A DNA stretch of 64,000 nt, taken from the NCBI GenBank assembly GCA_963931925.1, contig OZ007567.1, forward strand, positions 82,221,186 through 82,285,185. Direction: 5' to 3'. Under the pieces are notes generated by a model. That model did not search any database. It had not been told where the DNA came from and saw only the letters and a program-made list of their open reading frames with translations. Shown here in pieces: positions 40,703-52,256 of the stretch (position 1 is the stretch's first letter; every line of letters begins with the position of its first letter). The position numbers were made by a program, and so were the translations under genes. The DNA comes from Onchidella celtica (taxonomy: Eukaryota; Mollusca; Gastropoda; Systellommatophora; Onchidiidae).

Positions 40703-42089
40703 AAAACAAAACGAAAATGGAAAAGGGAGTTGGGGGGGGGGGGGTGCGTGTAAAGCAATATATATAATGAATAAAATTTAAAAAGTTCTTGCTCATTATA
40801 TCCACCCCAAATCTCAGACAAAATAGACAGAATAGACCGCATACAGAAAACACACTGAGTCGGTTATATCGGTTAGTGGATGGCGACTGTAGGCAAGTTG
40901 ACGGGCTAGTGAAGCTGGTACAATAAGCTCTGACGGCCCCCAGTCTTGCTCCCAGTATTCCCTTACCTGCCCCCGTGGATTCCCCTTCGCCTGCCGGGCC
41001 CAGATTCAGTGGACCATTGTTTGTGTCTGGCCGCAGGGGGCCATGCTACCCTTTTCAAACTCCTGTCGTCGCCCACTAAATCACTAAGGTAAAAAAAAGA
41101 CCAGGGAAAGGGGGAGGGAAGGACGAACCCCCCCCCCCCGCCCATTACATCTACTCGACACTCTTCAAGCAGAATTGTGACCTGGTTTGGGCAATGGCCC
41201 TCTACAAAACGAAGAGGATCTTCATCCTTCATAAGCTCCACACGGGTGCTCAACGTCACGCCTACCCTTGGGTGGATAAATACAAAATCTTCACGACGAG
41301 TTTACGCTTCGCCATCTCCGTGGTGTCTTCAGGATGTACGACAGGATGTCATCGCTATTAACAATTCTGAGCTTTAAACAAACCTGTTCCGCCGCGTCTT
41401 CTTCACAGGCTACTTCTTTGTTGTCCTCATTAAAAAAGGAAAATCGTTTAAGAATGATACAAACAACTGATACGGACATAGATTATTACTTTTATGCTTC
41501 GCAGGTATGAGTTGACCTAGATAGCCCTCTACAAACATCCCTGTCGAAAAATTTCATCGCGTCCTAATGCCCTGGTCTTGATAAGCTTATGTATACAAGT
41601 CAGTGTCGCCGTGCAGTCCGCAATATTTGGTAGAGTTAAGAAGGAAAAAAACTTCTGATACTAGCGTTATTTACGGGTAAAGAAAGATATGAACTTAAAT
41701 ATTATGTAAGTATTTGGTTGATATATAGCCTAATTAAACGTCTCAGCAGTCACAGGTGTCATGCAACAGGTCAGCTTTCACTCATGGCTGTTCACATTTT
41801 ATACTGTACAACAGGGTCTTCCTCAGCCTTTCTTCGCCGCTGACAACGAGAGATACTGACGGTGTCATCCCAAAAATAAAATTAAAGTAGAAAAATTTCA
41901 ATTTCGGGCTGTGTGGGCAAAGAACAGATAAGGGGAAAAACTGGACAAGGCAAAAAAAACAAGAAACGAAACTGAGATCAGTAGGGGAACTGAAACATTG
42001 TTGGTTTTTTTTCGTGACGTGGCGAAACCGGAATTCCGGTTATACTAGAGTATTATTGCCTGGGCTCAATGTGTCTTCTCTTTCTTTTT
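40703..42089. other. No recognisable gene
   Basis: G run at about 40731-40743 and C run near 41137. The 98-codon minus-strand frame at 40963-41259 has no recognisable domain. Confidence 0.45.
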
Positions 42090-42415
42090 TTATGCACACA
42101 CACACAAAGAGAGGGGGGGGGGGAAGAAAGGACAAAGAGAGAGAGAGAGGGGGGGGGAAGAGAGAGAGAGAGAGAGAGAGAGAGAAAACACCTTTTTCAT
42201 ATAATGGTATTTACATGGGCATATAATTACACAGAGCATCAGTGTTGGAAGAGAATTTATTAAATTATTCATTATATCCGACCCCCCCCCCCCCAACACA
42301 CACATAAACCTTTGTCCAGTTGACGAAGTCTGTAAAAAATTTACTTCTTGACTCTGAAGTTGGGAAGGGGTTGAGGGTTGAGGGGGGGGGGGGGATGAGA
42401 GAGAGAGAGAGAGAA
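42090..42415. repeat. Cluster of CA, G, GA and C runs
   Basis: A CA run, a G run, two GA arrays (to about 42185), a C run followed by CA (42281-42304), then a G run and another GA array (42383-42414). CA-G on the left and C-CA on the right make the outer parts partly self-complementary. Confidence 0.8.
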
Positions 42416-44749
42416 AACAAACACGTTACTTCAACAACCAAAAACGTTCACCATAAACGTTCTGCCTCTGTCACAGAAACATTCCACATATGACAAGCAA
42501 CTGACGTCTCGGCAGTGTCTTTCTCTACAGCGTGTACTAGGTCTGACAACGCGTTCTATTCAGATGAGTGGATGTTTATGAACAGGAGATGTTACTGGCT
42601 CTATATAATACACATTTCTCTCTTGTCTGTCGGTCACAGCCTAATGGGCAACAGCCATTTCTTTCTCCCACATCTTAAAAGCATGCAGTTCAGACATACA
42701 TATAGACAGTTCACTGACTTTGTCGATGGTTCACCGCCCCCGTCCCCCCCTAACAAAATAACCTCATCCACAAAATAACTACATATTCCCAATATTATTT
42801 TATCCCGGGTACTATTTTGACGCCGAAAAAGACGCGGACGAAAAATCAACAATTCCTTGGCTCTGACATGTTTCATTAACATTCAAGTCTCTGAAATGAT
42901 TTATCTTTCCGGATCTAAATTAGTTTTCTGAATTCTATGACGTAGAGACAACAGGAATACACAGAGACCTCCATAAAACATAACCCAAGTATCCCCATAT
43001 CTCCAACTTGTCTCGTCAGTATGATCTTAACGTTATCATCATGAGAAATTATGTAAATACCAAGAAAAGGGAGCGCCAAGCTGCGTGTAAGCGAACCGAT
43101 TTTTGCTAGTAATCAATTAAGTTATCATGTGAAGTCACTTTTACCAAGTCATATGAAAGTTGATTATTATTGCTAAAAGTCGATTTTTTTTCGTCACCAC
43201 AGGCCTTTTCTTAAATGAATGCTTCTTTCCTTTTTCTTCTGAAAGATTTCTGAAACAAAGAAAACACAGCTGATGATCCCCACTAGAATCTTGGCTGCCA
43301 ACATGTTTACTACCGATGGCAGTTTCATTCGATATGATAAATCTGGCAGTCAGATACGGAGAAAGATATGTTTACGAGACAGTCTTGACAGAAATGACGC
43401 CGCTGACGTCGTAGCGCGCAGAGCCTAAAAGCACACACACACACACACAATCATTCTCGTCAAAATCCGGCTCTCCGTGAACAGGACGGCCGAGTGTCAC
43501 GCGGAACAGAAAGGAACTTTACATAATGATCACCTCCACTACACAAGTATGACATCTCCTTTTCTTCCACGTTGGAAACATCTTCCCCATGAATGGGCGC
43601 AGCCAAGCAAGAAATCTGCGGCATACCGTTGGGGTAGCAATTTTGTGGGGAGTTGCAACACCAAACAACAGCTCATGTATACCACATCAGTAAATGTCTG
43701 AGCCATTACCTCGTCCTTTAATGCATACACAATGCACCTCTACAAGCGGCAGTTATAGTGAGGATTACAGAGACAAAGCATTATCTACGTTCCACAATTT
43801 TACGTCCCGAGTGGCCAAAATCTTTTCGCAAACAGAATTATTTAACAGTAAAGAAGTTCAATATCTCAGGATCTCAGCATTTCCTAATGGTATACATTTG
43901 CGTATCTGACAGGCAACTTTGGTCAACATGACGTCTGCAACAGTTCGCCTTCAATTTCAATAGTTTCAGGAGACCGTTAATTTGAATTTGCGATGAAACT
44001 TCATTCATACAATGTGTGCTGCTGAAACTGCGACGGTGTTTCCTTGACATAAAGTTGTATTCATTATATTATTATATTCCGAATAACTAGCATACACATA
44101 ATCTTGTATTTAAAAAAAGGCGTCACGTATTTTCATTCCAATTCATAAAATGCTCATAGACTTTCTTTCAAACTTAGCCTATCCCTGTTAGCTCGCAATC
44201 TGCTGCTAGTCCGGACAATGACGTTTTCAGAATTCTCACTGCTGAGAGTTTTGTTGTGTTTTTTTTTCTTTGCAACCAAAAGGCATCGATTCAAATCATC
44301 ACACCTTAAAGTTTTGAATGGCTGAAGGACAATTACGGACCATTAACATTTTGGTTCGTCACGGGTGCGCTTCCCTACCACACCGCGCTGATTTCTTAGC
44401 CATCTCAACGAACCGTCAACTCGTAACTGATTAGAAATTAATGACATGAGCCATCAATGAAGATAGCGACAGGCACACGTTTCTCTATCAGCGCGATTAG
44501 TTGCTGGCAGTGCAAAAACTGCCTGGCACATTTTTTCCTTGGGTACTGCGCAGAACTGAATGAATGTAGTAAACGCGATTACAAATTATTGCGTTTGGTG
44601 CCATTCGGAAGTTGCCATTTTCTAAAAGTACAAAAAAAAATTCGATTGAATCGCCGCACCTATTTAATGTGCCACACTGGAGCTGAGCACATCATGCCCA
44701 GTAGGCGGACGACATACAGTCTGACATGCAGAAAGGCAGCTAGAAGGAC
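42416..44749. other. No recognisable gene
   Basis: Only a short CA run at about 43433-43449 and unrecognised short open frames. Confidence 0.5.
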
Positions 44750-44814
44750 GGACAGACAGACAGACAAAACTGGTAGACAGACAGACAGATAAACTGGTAA
44801 GCAGACAGACAGAC

Positions 44815-44852
<38 letters not shown>

Positions 44853-44965
44853 GGATAGATGGATAGATGGATGGATGGATGGATGGATGGATGGATGGAT
44901 GGATGGATGGATGGATGGATGGATGGACGGGCGGACGTACGGATGGATGGATGGTTGGTTGGATA
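44750..44965 (+). repeat. Composite GACA, GATA, GATG microsatellite
   Basis: GACA-rich to about 44815, GATA to about 44850, then about 20 units of GATG with a few variants. A third locus with the GACA-to-GATA order seen at 5641 and 14507. Confidence 0.92.
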
Positions 44966-46446
44966 GATATATAAAAGACATACATGTGGAATGCAGACGC
45001 CTCATAACTCTGTGCCAGCTCTAGTACATTTAATACTCGCCTGTCGACACAAAACTTGCATGACTCACCACACAACTATCGAAATAATTTTTTCCCAGCC
45101 TGATGTGTCAAAGTCAATACATGTATGAGAACTGGGGCGTTCGAAATCAAACAATATATTTCAAAAGGTTCAATGTGAATGCATCTTAAAAGAAAAGAGA
45201 GAGATGTTTGCTTCTTTCGCAATACAGGGACACGCCTACACGGCATCATTTTACTACAAAATGAAAAAAAAAAAAATGAATCGTGGATATACAGCAGTAA
45301 ATGGGAAACTATAGAGATATAAACCCTGAAATAATCAATATGTCGCCTATTGGCAATGTACCTTCCCATCAAAGATCGACATCTCCCATGCCTTTAAGTA
45401 TATCTGGACTATTTGGGCGAAGATCATATATATTGACAGATCTATGATCTCTTTATTATAGCGCCTCTCTGATGCATCACATATAAAGTAATACATGTAC
45501 GTTTGATGTAATTTCAGTTAGTAACTTTCTGAAACTATGAAATATACATTTTTTTTTCATAATATTATACTTCACACGTTCTCTTCCACGTTCAATCATC
45601 CTTGTTCCACATCGTGACCTTTGCTCTCATTTGTCCCAACTCCACTTTCTGCACAACTAAGAAATTTGACGTTAACCATTTGCGGCTTTAATTATTCTGA
45701 TAAGGAGTTGGACTAAATTGGAACCGTGAAACAGCTCTGTAAGTGCCACAATGCATCTTAAACAAGTGTCAAACTGTGCATTTGTTACACCTCTTGTAAT
45801 ACAAAAAAACCTTCAGTTTTTGAGAAAATGGAGATAGAACAAACAAGAACTAAAGTCGCCAAATCTCAGGCTATCTCGCACCCTCTCCTCTCCTCTCACT
45901 AGCTTCCTATATGAAACTCTTGCTTTTTTTTTCTCTCTCGTTTTTCTTTGTCTTTTTCCCCCCATTTTCAATGTTTGGATGATCACGCCTTGATTAAATG
46001 AATATAATTAAACACATTCTTTTCCCTCTCAATTATTGCCTCTGTTTCACACTCTCTAGTTTGCCCGATTGTTTGTTAATTTCTTCTGTTTTCTTTTCCA
46101 ACCAAAAAAAACGCAAACCTTTGGCACGTTCTCCGGCCGATTACCTTGAGGAGGGAAAAACATTAAACAACAGCGGGGAAAAGATGTCCCTGACAAAAAT
46201 TAGCTTTCGAAACAAAGAGTAGCAAACACATTGCCGCCCACTTCCCCAAAGCAAAAAAAAATTAAATTAATTTCCAGTTTCTGTTATCATTTTTTTTTCA
46301 TGAAAGTTGCTTGTGAATCACAAACATTTTTTTTTTTTTAGCTTAATATGGTGTGTTGGTGCCGAAGTTTATGTCTCCTTGACCAAATGAAAAACTATTT
46401 GACAACTTAAAATGTATAATCTACTGTGATGACAAAATAGAGATAC
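44966..46446. other. No recognisable gene
   Basis: AT-rich with T and A homopolymers. No supported exon. Confidence 0.5.
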
Positions 46447-46448
46447 TA

Positions 46449-46691
46449 AACTCAGCACAGTAAGTCAAGGAACAAAATTTCAAAGAACACAATTTATTCA
46501 TTTTTTCTACAATCTGTCTTTGACACCATAGATTACATCTGTGTAATTTGAATTCTAAACAAGGTCGCGATTTTGTTTTAACAAGAGTTCATGACAGTTT
46601 GGTTGATTACACACAACGGGTTTGCGAGATACTGAAGTTTTATTTTGACATGTGAAAATGTAAGTTGTTCCTTGACTTATTTTGCCGAGTT
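46449..46691. mobile_element. Tc1/mariner-like MITE, 243 bp
   Basis: The termini share 23 of 26 bases when read inward: AACTCAGCACAGTAAGTCAA on the left and AACTCGGCAAAATAAGTCAA on the right, each followed by GGAACA. TA lies directly outside both ends (46447-46448 and 46692-46693), which is the Tc1/mariner target duplication. There is no ORF, so it would depend on a transposase from elsewhere. Confidence 0.8.
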
Positions 46692-46827
46692 TATTATTAC
46701 AATTAATTATTATATCTCTATGGATGACACAAGTTCACACCATCTCACGCAAAGCAACTTCGCGCGAGTAAATAATAAAAAATCTATCTTTATACCAAGA
46801 ACAAATTAACTCTCACACACATTCACG

Positions 46828-46828
<1 letters not shown>

Positions 46829-46908
<80 letters not shown>
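46829..46908 (+). repeat. (GA)n array, about 80 bp
   Basis: Pure GA dinucleotides. Confidence 0.97.
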
Positions 46909-46909
<1 letters not shown>

Positions 46910-47849
46910 TGTAAGCTTGCAATAAGGCTTGGTATCACTTTGGGGGCGGGGGTGTAAATCTATTATTTATTCATTTTTGGTGCTAAAATAGGGCTTTGCA
47001 AACTAGTTTTGCATGTCACACTTCACCTACAGAATACAAGGCTGAGGTCTAGACTTAATGCAATTTGATTGCGTGTCCCCGGATAACCTCCTCTACTACA
47101 AACAACCTGGAACAACAGTGAGAAACGTGCCCAGTGAGCACACTGTCCAAAAAGGATTTATTACCGGTCAGACTATTGGAAGTGTTCGGTAAGTCAATTG
47201 GTGTGGGAGTGCCGGTGTTCCTGCGTGAAACAACCGGTGGAAATAGCTCTGGACTGATTTATAACAGTGGCATGACGGGCTTCGGCAGGACGTTGCATAG
47301 GTCATCAGCGGTGTTTTATCTACGCTTACGCAATTAATGTCTTAACAATAGCCGTCCTTTTCAAACAGAAATCGCACCCCGCGAGAAAATGGCGTCAGAA
47401 ACTACAATTTCAGGTGTTCTTACATTACGAAATCAAATCTAAAACAGACAGACAAACAAACAAAATTTACGTGCTGACAATCTAAAAATCAATTCACAAT
47501 AACAAATTATAGCCGGCAGAATCACCCACGCATGCGGCTCAAATTAATCTGCATCAGGAAGGCGTAGATCTACACCTACAGGAGCATTTTAATTCTCAAT
47601 TGATCAGAGTCTCGCTCTCGCTCTCTCTCTCTCTAATTTCATATGTTCGTACTTTACGAAATGAAATTTAAAACCATCAAAACATTTAACGTGAGACAAT
47701 CTAGAAATCTATTCACAATAACCAAATCTAGTCGTCAATAGACCCATGCAGGCGACCCAATTTCATCTCTATTCAAAAGGTGTACACCCACAAGAGCAAT
47801 TTAACTCTCTCTCTCGCTCTCTCTCTCTCTTTCATTTCAGGTGTTCTTA

Positions 47850-47894
47850 GGGTGACGTCGGACTAGTCACACATCACACATAACTCATCACACA
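47850..47894 (+). repeat. Left terminal inverted repeat of the Harbinger element
   Basis: 45 bp. It matches the right end over its first 32 bp without change; the right end then has 7 extra bases (one more CACACAT unit) before matching resumes to the end of the repeat. Confidence 0.92.
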
Positions 47895-48028
47895 GCACAC
47901 AGGGGGTGTCTGATTGGTCATACACACACATCACACACATCACACACGTGCATACATTCTACGCTTTTGCAGCTCAGAACAAGTCTGGTTTGAATGTTGT
48001 GCATGTGTTCTATCTTTCCTCTCGCAAA

Positions 48029-50189
48029 ATGATGTTTTTATTAATCGATCCCCTGATCATTGATCCTGTGATTCTGCATGCTTCGCATCAAAGAAAAAGA
48101 ATGTGGTGTAGACTTATATACAGTGCCCGCCGGACTGAGAGTGAATATACAACTCTGTTCCCTAAGCTATTACATGACCCCGAGAAATTCCAGAATTATG
48201 CTCGGATGTCTCAGCCAAGCTTCCATGAGCTGCATGATCTCATAAAGGACTACATTCAACCAGGATTCACAAACTTCAGAGACTCAATTTCAACTGAGGA
48301 ACGTTTATTAATGACTCTCAGGTAAGAAAAAAAAAGCTCAAACAAATGAAATAATATTACTTTATTGTGTAACAAAAAAGAACATGTCAAATTAAAGAAA
48401 AACAAAAAACAAATGCTAAATACACGAAAGAGATTCAAAACCGTTTACTAATGTATTATACATGCATTTTTGCAGATGCCCGAAGGATGGACCACTCTTC
48501 GCAATTACGCAAACAATCATCGTGATCGCCTGAAGATGCCGTCTGGAAGCGCTGCTTCATCAACTACGTCTGGAGGAAAAAGGAAAAAGTCAGAGTGGCA
48601 ATATGCTGCGGAAAGCAGTTCTCCTGCCTCATTGGGACACTCGAGAGATGGAGTCCAATATCGTAAGTCCCTCGGTGGCAGAAAAGGACCTGCTTCTTCG
48701 GGCAAATAGTGACATTTAATGGCAGCTATTGAAATGTTCTGGGATTGCTGAAATACTGTAAATGAACAACCACAAACACCAAGCACAAGCATGTCTGCTT
48801 CTTGGGTGCAGAAGACATGCTTGTGCTTGGTGTTTGTGGTTGTTCATTTACAGTATTCTCAGCAATCCCAGAACATTCAATAGCTGCCATTAAAATGTCA
48901 CTATTTGCCGAAGAAGCAGGTCCTTTTCTGCCACCAGAGGACTTACGCATATTGGACTCCATCTCTCGATGTTGTCCCAAATGAGGCAGGAGGAACTGCA
49001 TTTCCGCAGCATATTGCCACTCTGACTTTTTCCTTTTTCCTCCAGACGTAGTTGATGAAGCAGCGCTTCCAGACGGCATCTTCAGGCGATCACGATGATT
49101 GTTTGCGTAATTGCGAAGAGTGGTCCATTCCTTCCGGGCATCTGCAAAAAAATGCATGTATAATACATTAGTAAACGGTTTTGAATCTCTTTCAGGTTGC
49201 GTATTTGAGCATTTGTTTTTTGTTTTTGTTTTTTTCATTTCAGACACCTGGCGTCTGGGACAAGTTTTCAACACATTGGCTACAACTACCGAGTGTCCCA
49301 TAACCACACTGGGTTCATCGTTGAGGAAACCTGCAGAGCAATCTGGGAAAGACTAAAACCATTATGCCTGCCAATTCCAGATCGGGACACTTGGGAGCGA
49401 ATTGCTGATGACTACTACCGGCTTTGGAATTTTCCAAACTGTGTCGGTTCTATCGACGGGACACACCAGGAGATTCAATGCCCTAAACATGCGGGGTCAT
49501 TGTACTTCAATTATAAAGATTATCATTCTCTTGTCTTTCAAGCGGTGGCAGATGCCAACTACAACTTTGTTGTGCTCGATATTGGTGATTACGGGCGTAA
49601 CAGTGATGGCTCTGTTTTAAGAGAATCTGCTTTTGGTCAGGATTTCGAGAACAACCGTTTGGATCTACCACCACCAAAACCACTTCCAAATACGGACCAA
49701 GAGCTTCCCTTCGTATTTTTGGCTGATGAAGCTTACCCGCTGCGTGAAAATCTTCTCACTCCCTACGCACGGCGGTCACTGTCCAATCCAAGTCGAATTT
49801 TTGCGAAAAAAAAATTTGAAGTACTGCAGCGACCAATTCGCTGTTCAGTTGAGCGGGCAACTATCATTATACAAGCTTCATATGCCCTACACAATTTTGT
49901 TAGACAACGTGAAGGTTCACCACTGCAAGCAAACACAGAAAATGCTGTCAACAATAACATCACCAGTCTTGGGCCTATTGTCCACAGTGGAAGGCACTCT
50001 CTTCGGGCTAAAGAAGTTCGTGACGGGTTCCGAAACTACTTCGTGTCTAGTGAAGGCAGTGTCCCTTGGGTTACAGCAAAGTACGCTGTTCAAACAGATC
50101 AAGGACTTTTATTTAGTTGCTTTTTTTTAATATTCACATTAAAAGCTTTCTTGTATTTTCTTTTTCAACCATCAAGCATCAATGTTTGA
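48029..50189 (+). CDS. Harbinger transposase, two exons, DDE_Tnp_4 type
   Basis: Exon 1 runs 48029-48321 and exon 2 runs 49244-50189, joined through a GTAAG donor and a TTTTTTTCATTTCAG acceptor to give about 412 residues, normal for the family. The join restores the conserved string TLR-HLASG. Exon 1 has the family N terminus (PEKFQNYARMSQPSFHELHD, then ISTEERL). Exon 2 carries the nuclease: GSIDGTH with the first catalytic Asp (residue about 169 of the joined protein), DIGDYGRNSDG, and FLADEAYPL with the second Asp. The step SNPSRIF to AKKKFEVLQRPI skips about 18 residues that relatives have there (Asn-Tyr-Arg-Leu-Ser-Arg and the Val-Glu-Asn-Ala-Phe-Gly helix). The third acidic residue is therefore missing, in frame. 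The true stop may have lain nearer VPW; the last 30 residues are low complexity. The ATG at 48029 is chosen because the frame further upstream runs into the terminal repeat without an ATG. The protein would cut and join transposon ends in the nucleus if whole. Confidence 0.88.
48397..49235. repeat. Inverted duplication of the MADF exon inside the transposase intron
   Basis: The left arm (about 48397-48796) and right arm (48813 to about 49235) are reverse complements separated by 16 nt. Each carries the MADF second exon with its splice acceptor: sense on the plus strand in the left arm, on the minus strand in the right. The right copy keeps an open frame. The left is broken by many single-base insertions and deletions (I count about a dozen differences, most of them indels) and is a pseudo-copy. 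The arms span nearly the whole transposase intron. Confidence 0.88.
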
Positions 50190-50397
50190 TTTGATTTGAT
50201 TAAACAGATCGAATTAAAAACTCACCGAAATCTGGAATGCCAATTTCATTGTTGATTTCAGTCCACGTTTTGTCCTTTAAAACTCTGTTTTTGTAGTCAA
50301 CATGTCCAGGATCGTATAAGGCTGGATGTTGCCTAACTATGCCAATGAGGATGACTTTAATGTCCTCTTGACTCGAAGTGCTGCTTTGGTCAGACAT
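48726..50397 (-). CDS. Harbinger MADF-domain DNA-binding protein, two exons
   Basis: Second protein of Harbinger elements, thought to bind the ends and bring the transposase into the nucleus. Exon 1 is 50397-50226 and exon 2 is 49141-48726, joined with a GTGAGT donor and a TTTTTTTGCAG acceptor in matching phase (1 + 2) to give 195 residues. The join rebuilds a MADF domain: VRQHPALYDPGHVDYKN (residues about 21-37), KTWTEINNEIGIPDF, then DARKEWTTLRNYANNHRDRL. A Ser/Gly/Lys-rich stretch and KKSEWQYAAEMQFLLPHLGQ follow. The intron (50225-49142) contains the whole second transposase exon on the other strand, and MADF exon 2 lies inside the transposase intron. The last ~25 residues read across the centre of the inverted duplication, so the native C terminus was probably replaced. 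AATAAA on the minus strand at about 48361-48366 could serve as its poly(A) signal. Confidence 0.85.
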
Positions 50398-50535
50398 GGT
50401 CCTTCTGCGAAGCCAAATGTGATCACACAACAACAAAAAAATGAACATGCTCATTCATGTGTGTGATGAGTTATGTGTGATGTGTGATGTGTGATCAGTC
50501 CGACTCGCACATGTCGTTACCGTGTGTTTATTTCG

Positions 50536-50587
50536 TGTGTGATGAGTTATGTGTGATGTGTGATGTGTGACTAGTCCGACGTCACCC
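50536..50587 (-). repeat. Right terminal inverted repeat of the Harbinger element
   Basis: 52 bp, reverse complement of the left end apart from the extra CACACAT unit. A second, slightly diverged copy of this end lies just inside at 50457-50510 (reads GAGTCGGACTGATCACACAT on the minus strand), so the right end is a tandem terminus. Confidence 0.9.
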
Positions 50588-50692
50588 TTACATTACGAAA
50601 TCAACCATCTCAAATTCATCTCTATCAAAAAGGCGTACACCTACAAGGGCAATTACTTTTCAGTTTCTCTTTCTCCCTCTCTCTCTCTTGCA

Positions 50693-52252
50693 GCCCCCCA
50701 CAAACTGATAAGCTAACATGTTAACAAGCTCTCTAAGAACACAAGAGCGCCCGCCCCCTCCCTCCCCCCATTAGCCTGTAGGAGATCTGAGGACCTTGGT
50801 GGAGAGGGCCGGTCTCCAAACTCGAGGAATCACGTATGATCAACAAAGGACCGTACTCATTACAAGTACAACCTGCCGTTTCATCTGTTATTGAGTGGAA
50901 ACTGCCTGCAAGATCGAACTGATGAACGTGACGTACCGCCTTGAGACTCTGAACTTCAAGCACTAGTGGACGTGTTTATTTGTTTGTTATTCCAATTCCC
51001 ACACTTTTTTGTTGTTGTTTTTTAGATTTCGTGGAGATAACAGCAGAGTCCATCATCAGAAAATAGTGAACTAACCAGCGTGAAGCTCATCTTCTCTCTT
51101 GTTTCATTGTGCCAAGCAATTCTCATTTCATTACCCCAAGCAATTCTCCTTTAAATGCAGGGAAATAAAGGAAGAAAACAAAAATGTAATTTACTACAAT
51201 ATCAATGCCCGCAATACCAACGCCTTTTTGCTGCCCACCTCTCCACTTGACTTTCTTCACAGCTTTCTTTGCTTTTTTCTCTTTGTTTTTCACATTTTAA
51301 TAACCTACAATACCGTAGACATAAAAACATTATTTTGTGTCTGCAGGGTTATCCCAGCTGTCTGTGTGTCTTTTCCATTAACTTGAAAATTGATTTCTGT
51401 CTCAGCTGGAAACACAATCATATACTCTTCTCCTATTTCTTCCATCAGGAATAAAATTCCCGGACGCACTCACCTACGCCCCCGTGTGCACACACAGGCA
51501 AGCGAGAGAAAAGCTCACGGCCCAGGCCGGATGCCGCTGTCAATGAAACTGATCCACCAGCGACCGTTTTTGTCTTGGCCGCAGCCTATGCATTGAACAA
51601 ACTCACGCACATGATGGTCGCCATTGATTAATGGTGCTCGCATTCTGATAGATTAACTGTCTATTACCCAAATAGGTCTGTTGTGTTTTGTTTTTTCCTC
51701 TTTAATTCTGTTTTGCTTCGGTTCCCTTTCACTGAGTGTGAAGCATCGTGATGGATGGCAGAGATATTCAAAGGTATTAGTGCAATGAACAAGCAAGAAA
51801 CCTCAAAAGAGATTGCGACCAGGTAAATCAGCTCAAATATCGCATCAATGTAAAGTATCAAGGCCTCAAGTGGATTGTTTAAGGTTTAGGTTAAAAAAGC
51901 GGGGGGGGGGGGCGTCAGCATAACAACGACTAGAATTTACTCACGGGGTTTACCAATGAAATATGGCTGCTTATGTATCAGAAAGCACACATGTTACAGA
52001 TACGGACAAAAAGCTATATATATATAAATATGCAATTACATGAAATATAAAAATTCTCTCAAAATTGGTAAAACAGTGCCAGTAAGAAAAGATTTTTTTC
52101 TCCGGTCCCTCGATAAAAAATGTTTGTCTGCATACAAGGCATCTGATGCAGATGCAGATTGCCGAGTACGAGAGAGTGCGGGGGGAAAAGAGAGAGAGAG
52201 ACAGAAAGAGAGAGAGAGAGATGCAAAGAACATAATATAATTTTTAAAATGT
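50693..52252. other. No recognisable gene
   Basis: A G run near 51901, a TA patch near 52016-52027 and a GA-rich tract at 52186-52222. No supported exon. Confidence 0.5.
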
Positions 52253-52256
52253 TTAA

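Larger units (their letters stand above)
47850..50587. mobile_element. PIF/Harbinger DNA transposon, end-complete, 2738 bp
   Basis: The termini are inverted repeats beginning GGGTGACGTCGGACTAGTCA. TTA, the usual Harbinger target duplication, lies at 47847-47849 and 50588-50590. The element encodes the two proteins expected of the superfamily: a DDE transposase (plus strand) and a MADF/Myb-like DNA-binding protein (minus strand). Both are split by introns and interlocked. The transposase intron is almost wholly filled by an inverted duplication. Additional subterminal copies of the CACATCACACA-type terminal sequence lie inside both ends (47895-47950 and 50457-50510). Ends and duplication are intact, but the transposase seems to lack part of its catalytic core, so movement would need help in trans. 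Confidence 0.92.
47407..50692 (+). repeat. Three-copy tandem repeat interrupted by a Harbinger element
   Basis: Units begin at 47407, 47636 and 47834 with ATTTCAGGTGTTC-like sequence, continue through TTACGAAAT, then a block resembling GGCGTAGATCTACACCTACA, and end in a CT microsatellite. The third unit is split after TTA at 47849 by the transposon at 47850-50587, resumes at 50588 and ends near 50692. It also lacks about 95 bp of the unit middle. Unit 1 shows the uninterrupted sequence GTTCTTACATTACGAAATCA across the point where unit 3 is broken. Confidence 0.85.

Noticed and set aside
40963-41259. A 98-codon minus-strand frame rich in charged residues
   Set aside because: It looked like a transposon fragment because a short motif recurs loosely near 6860, but the similarity is too short to support a shared repeat.
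42026-42043. Perfect palindrome AACCGGAATTCCGGTT
   Set aside because: Isolated and short, with no flanking element or gene context. Could be chance in 64 kb.
49633-50130. A 165-codon plus-strand frame
   Set aside because: Alternate-frame shadow of transposase exon 2, which has clear family motifs in the other frame.
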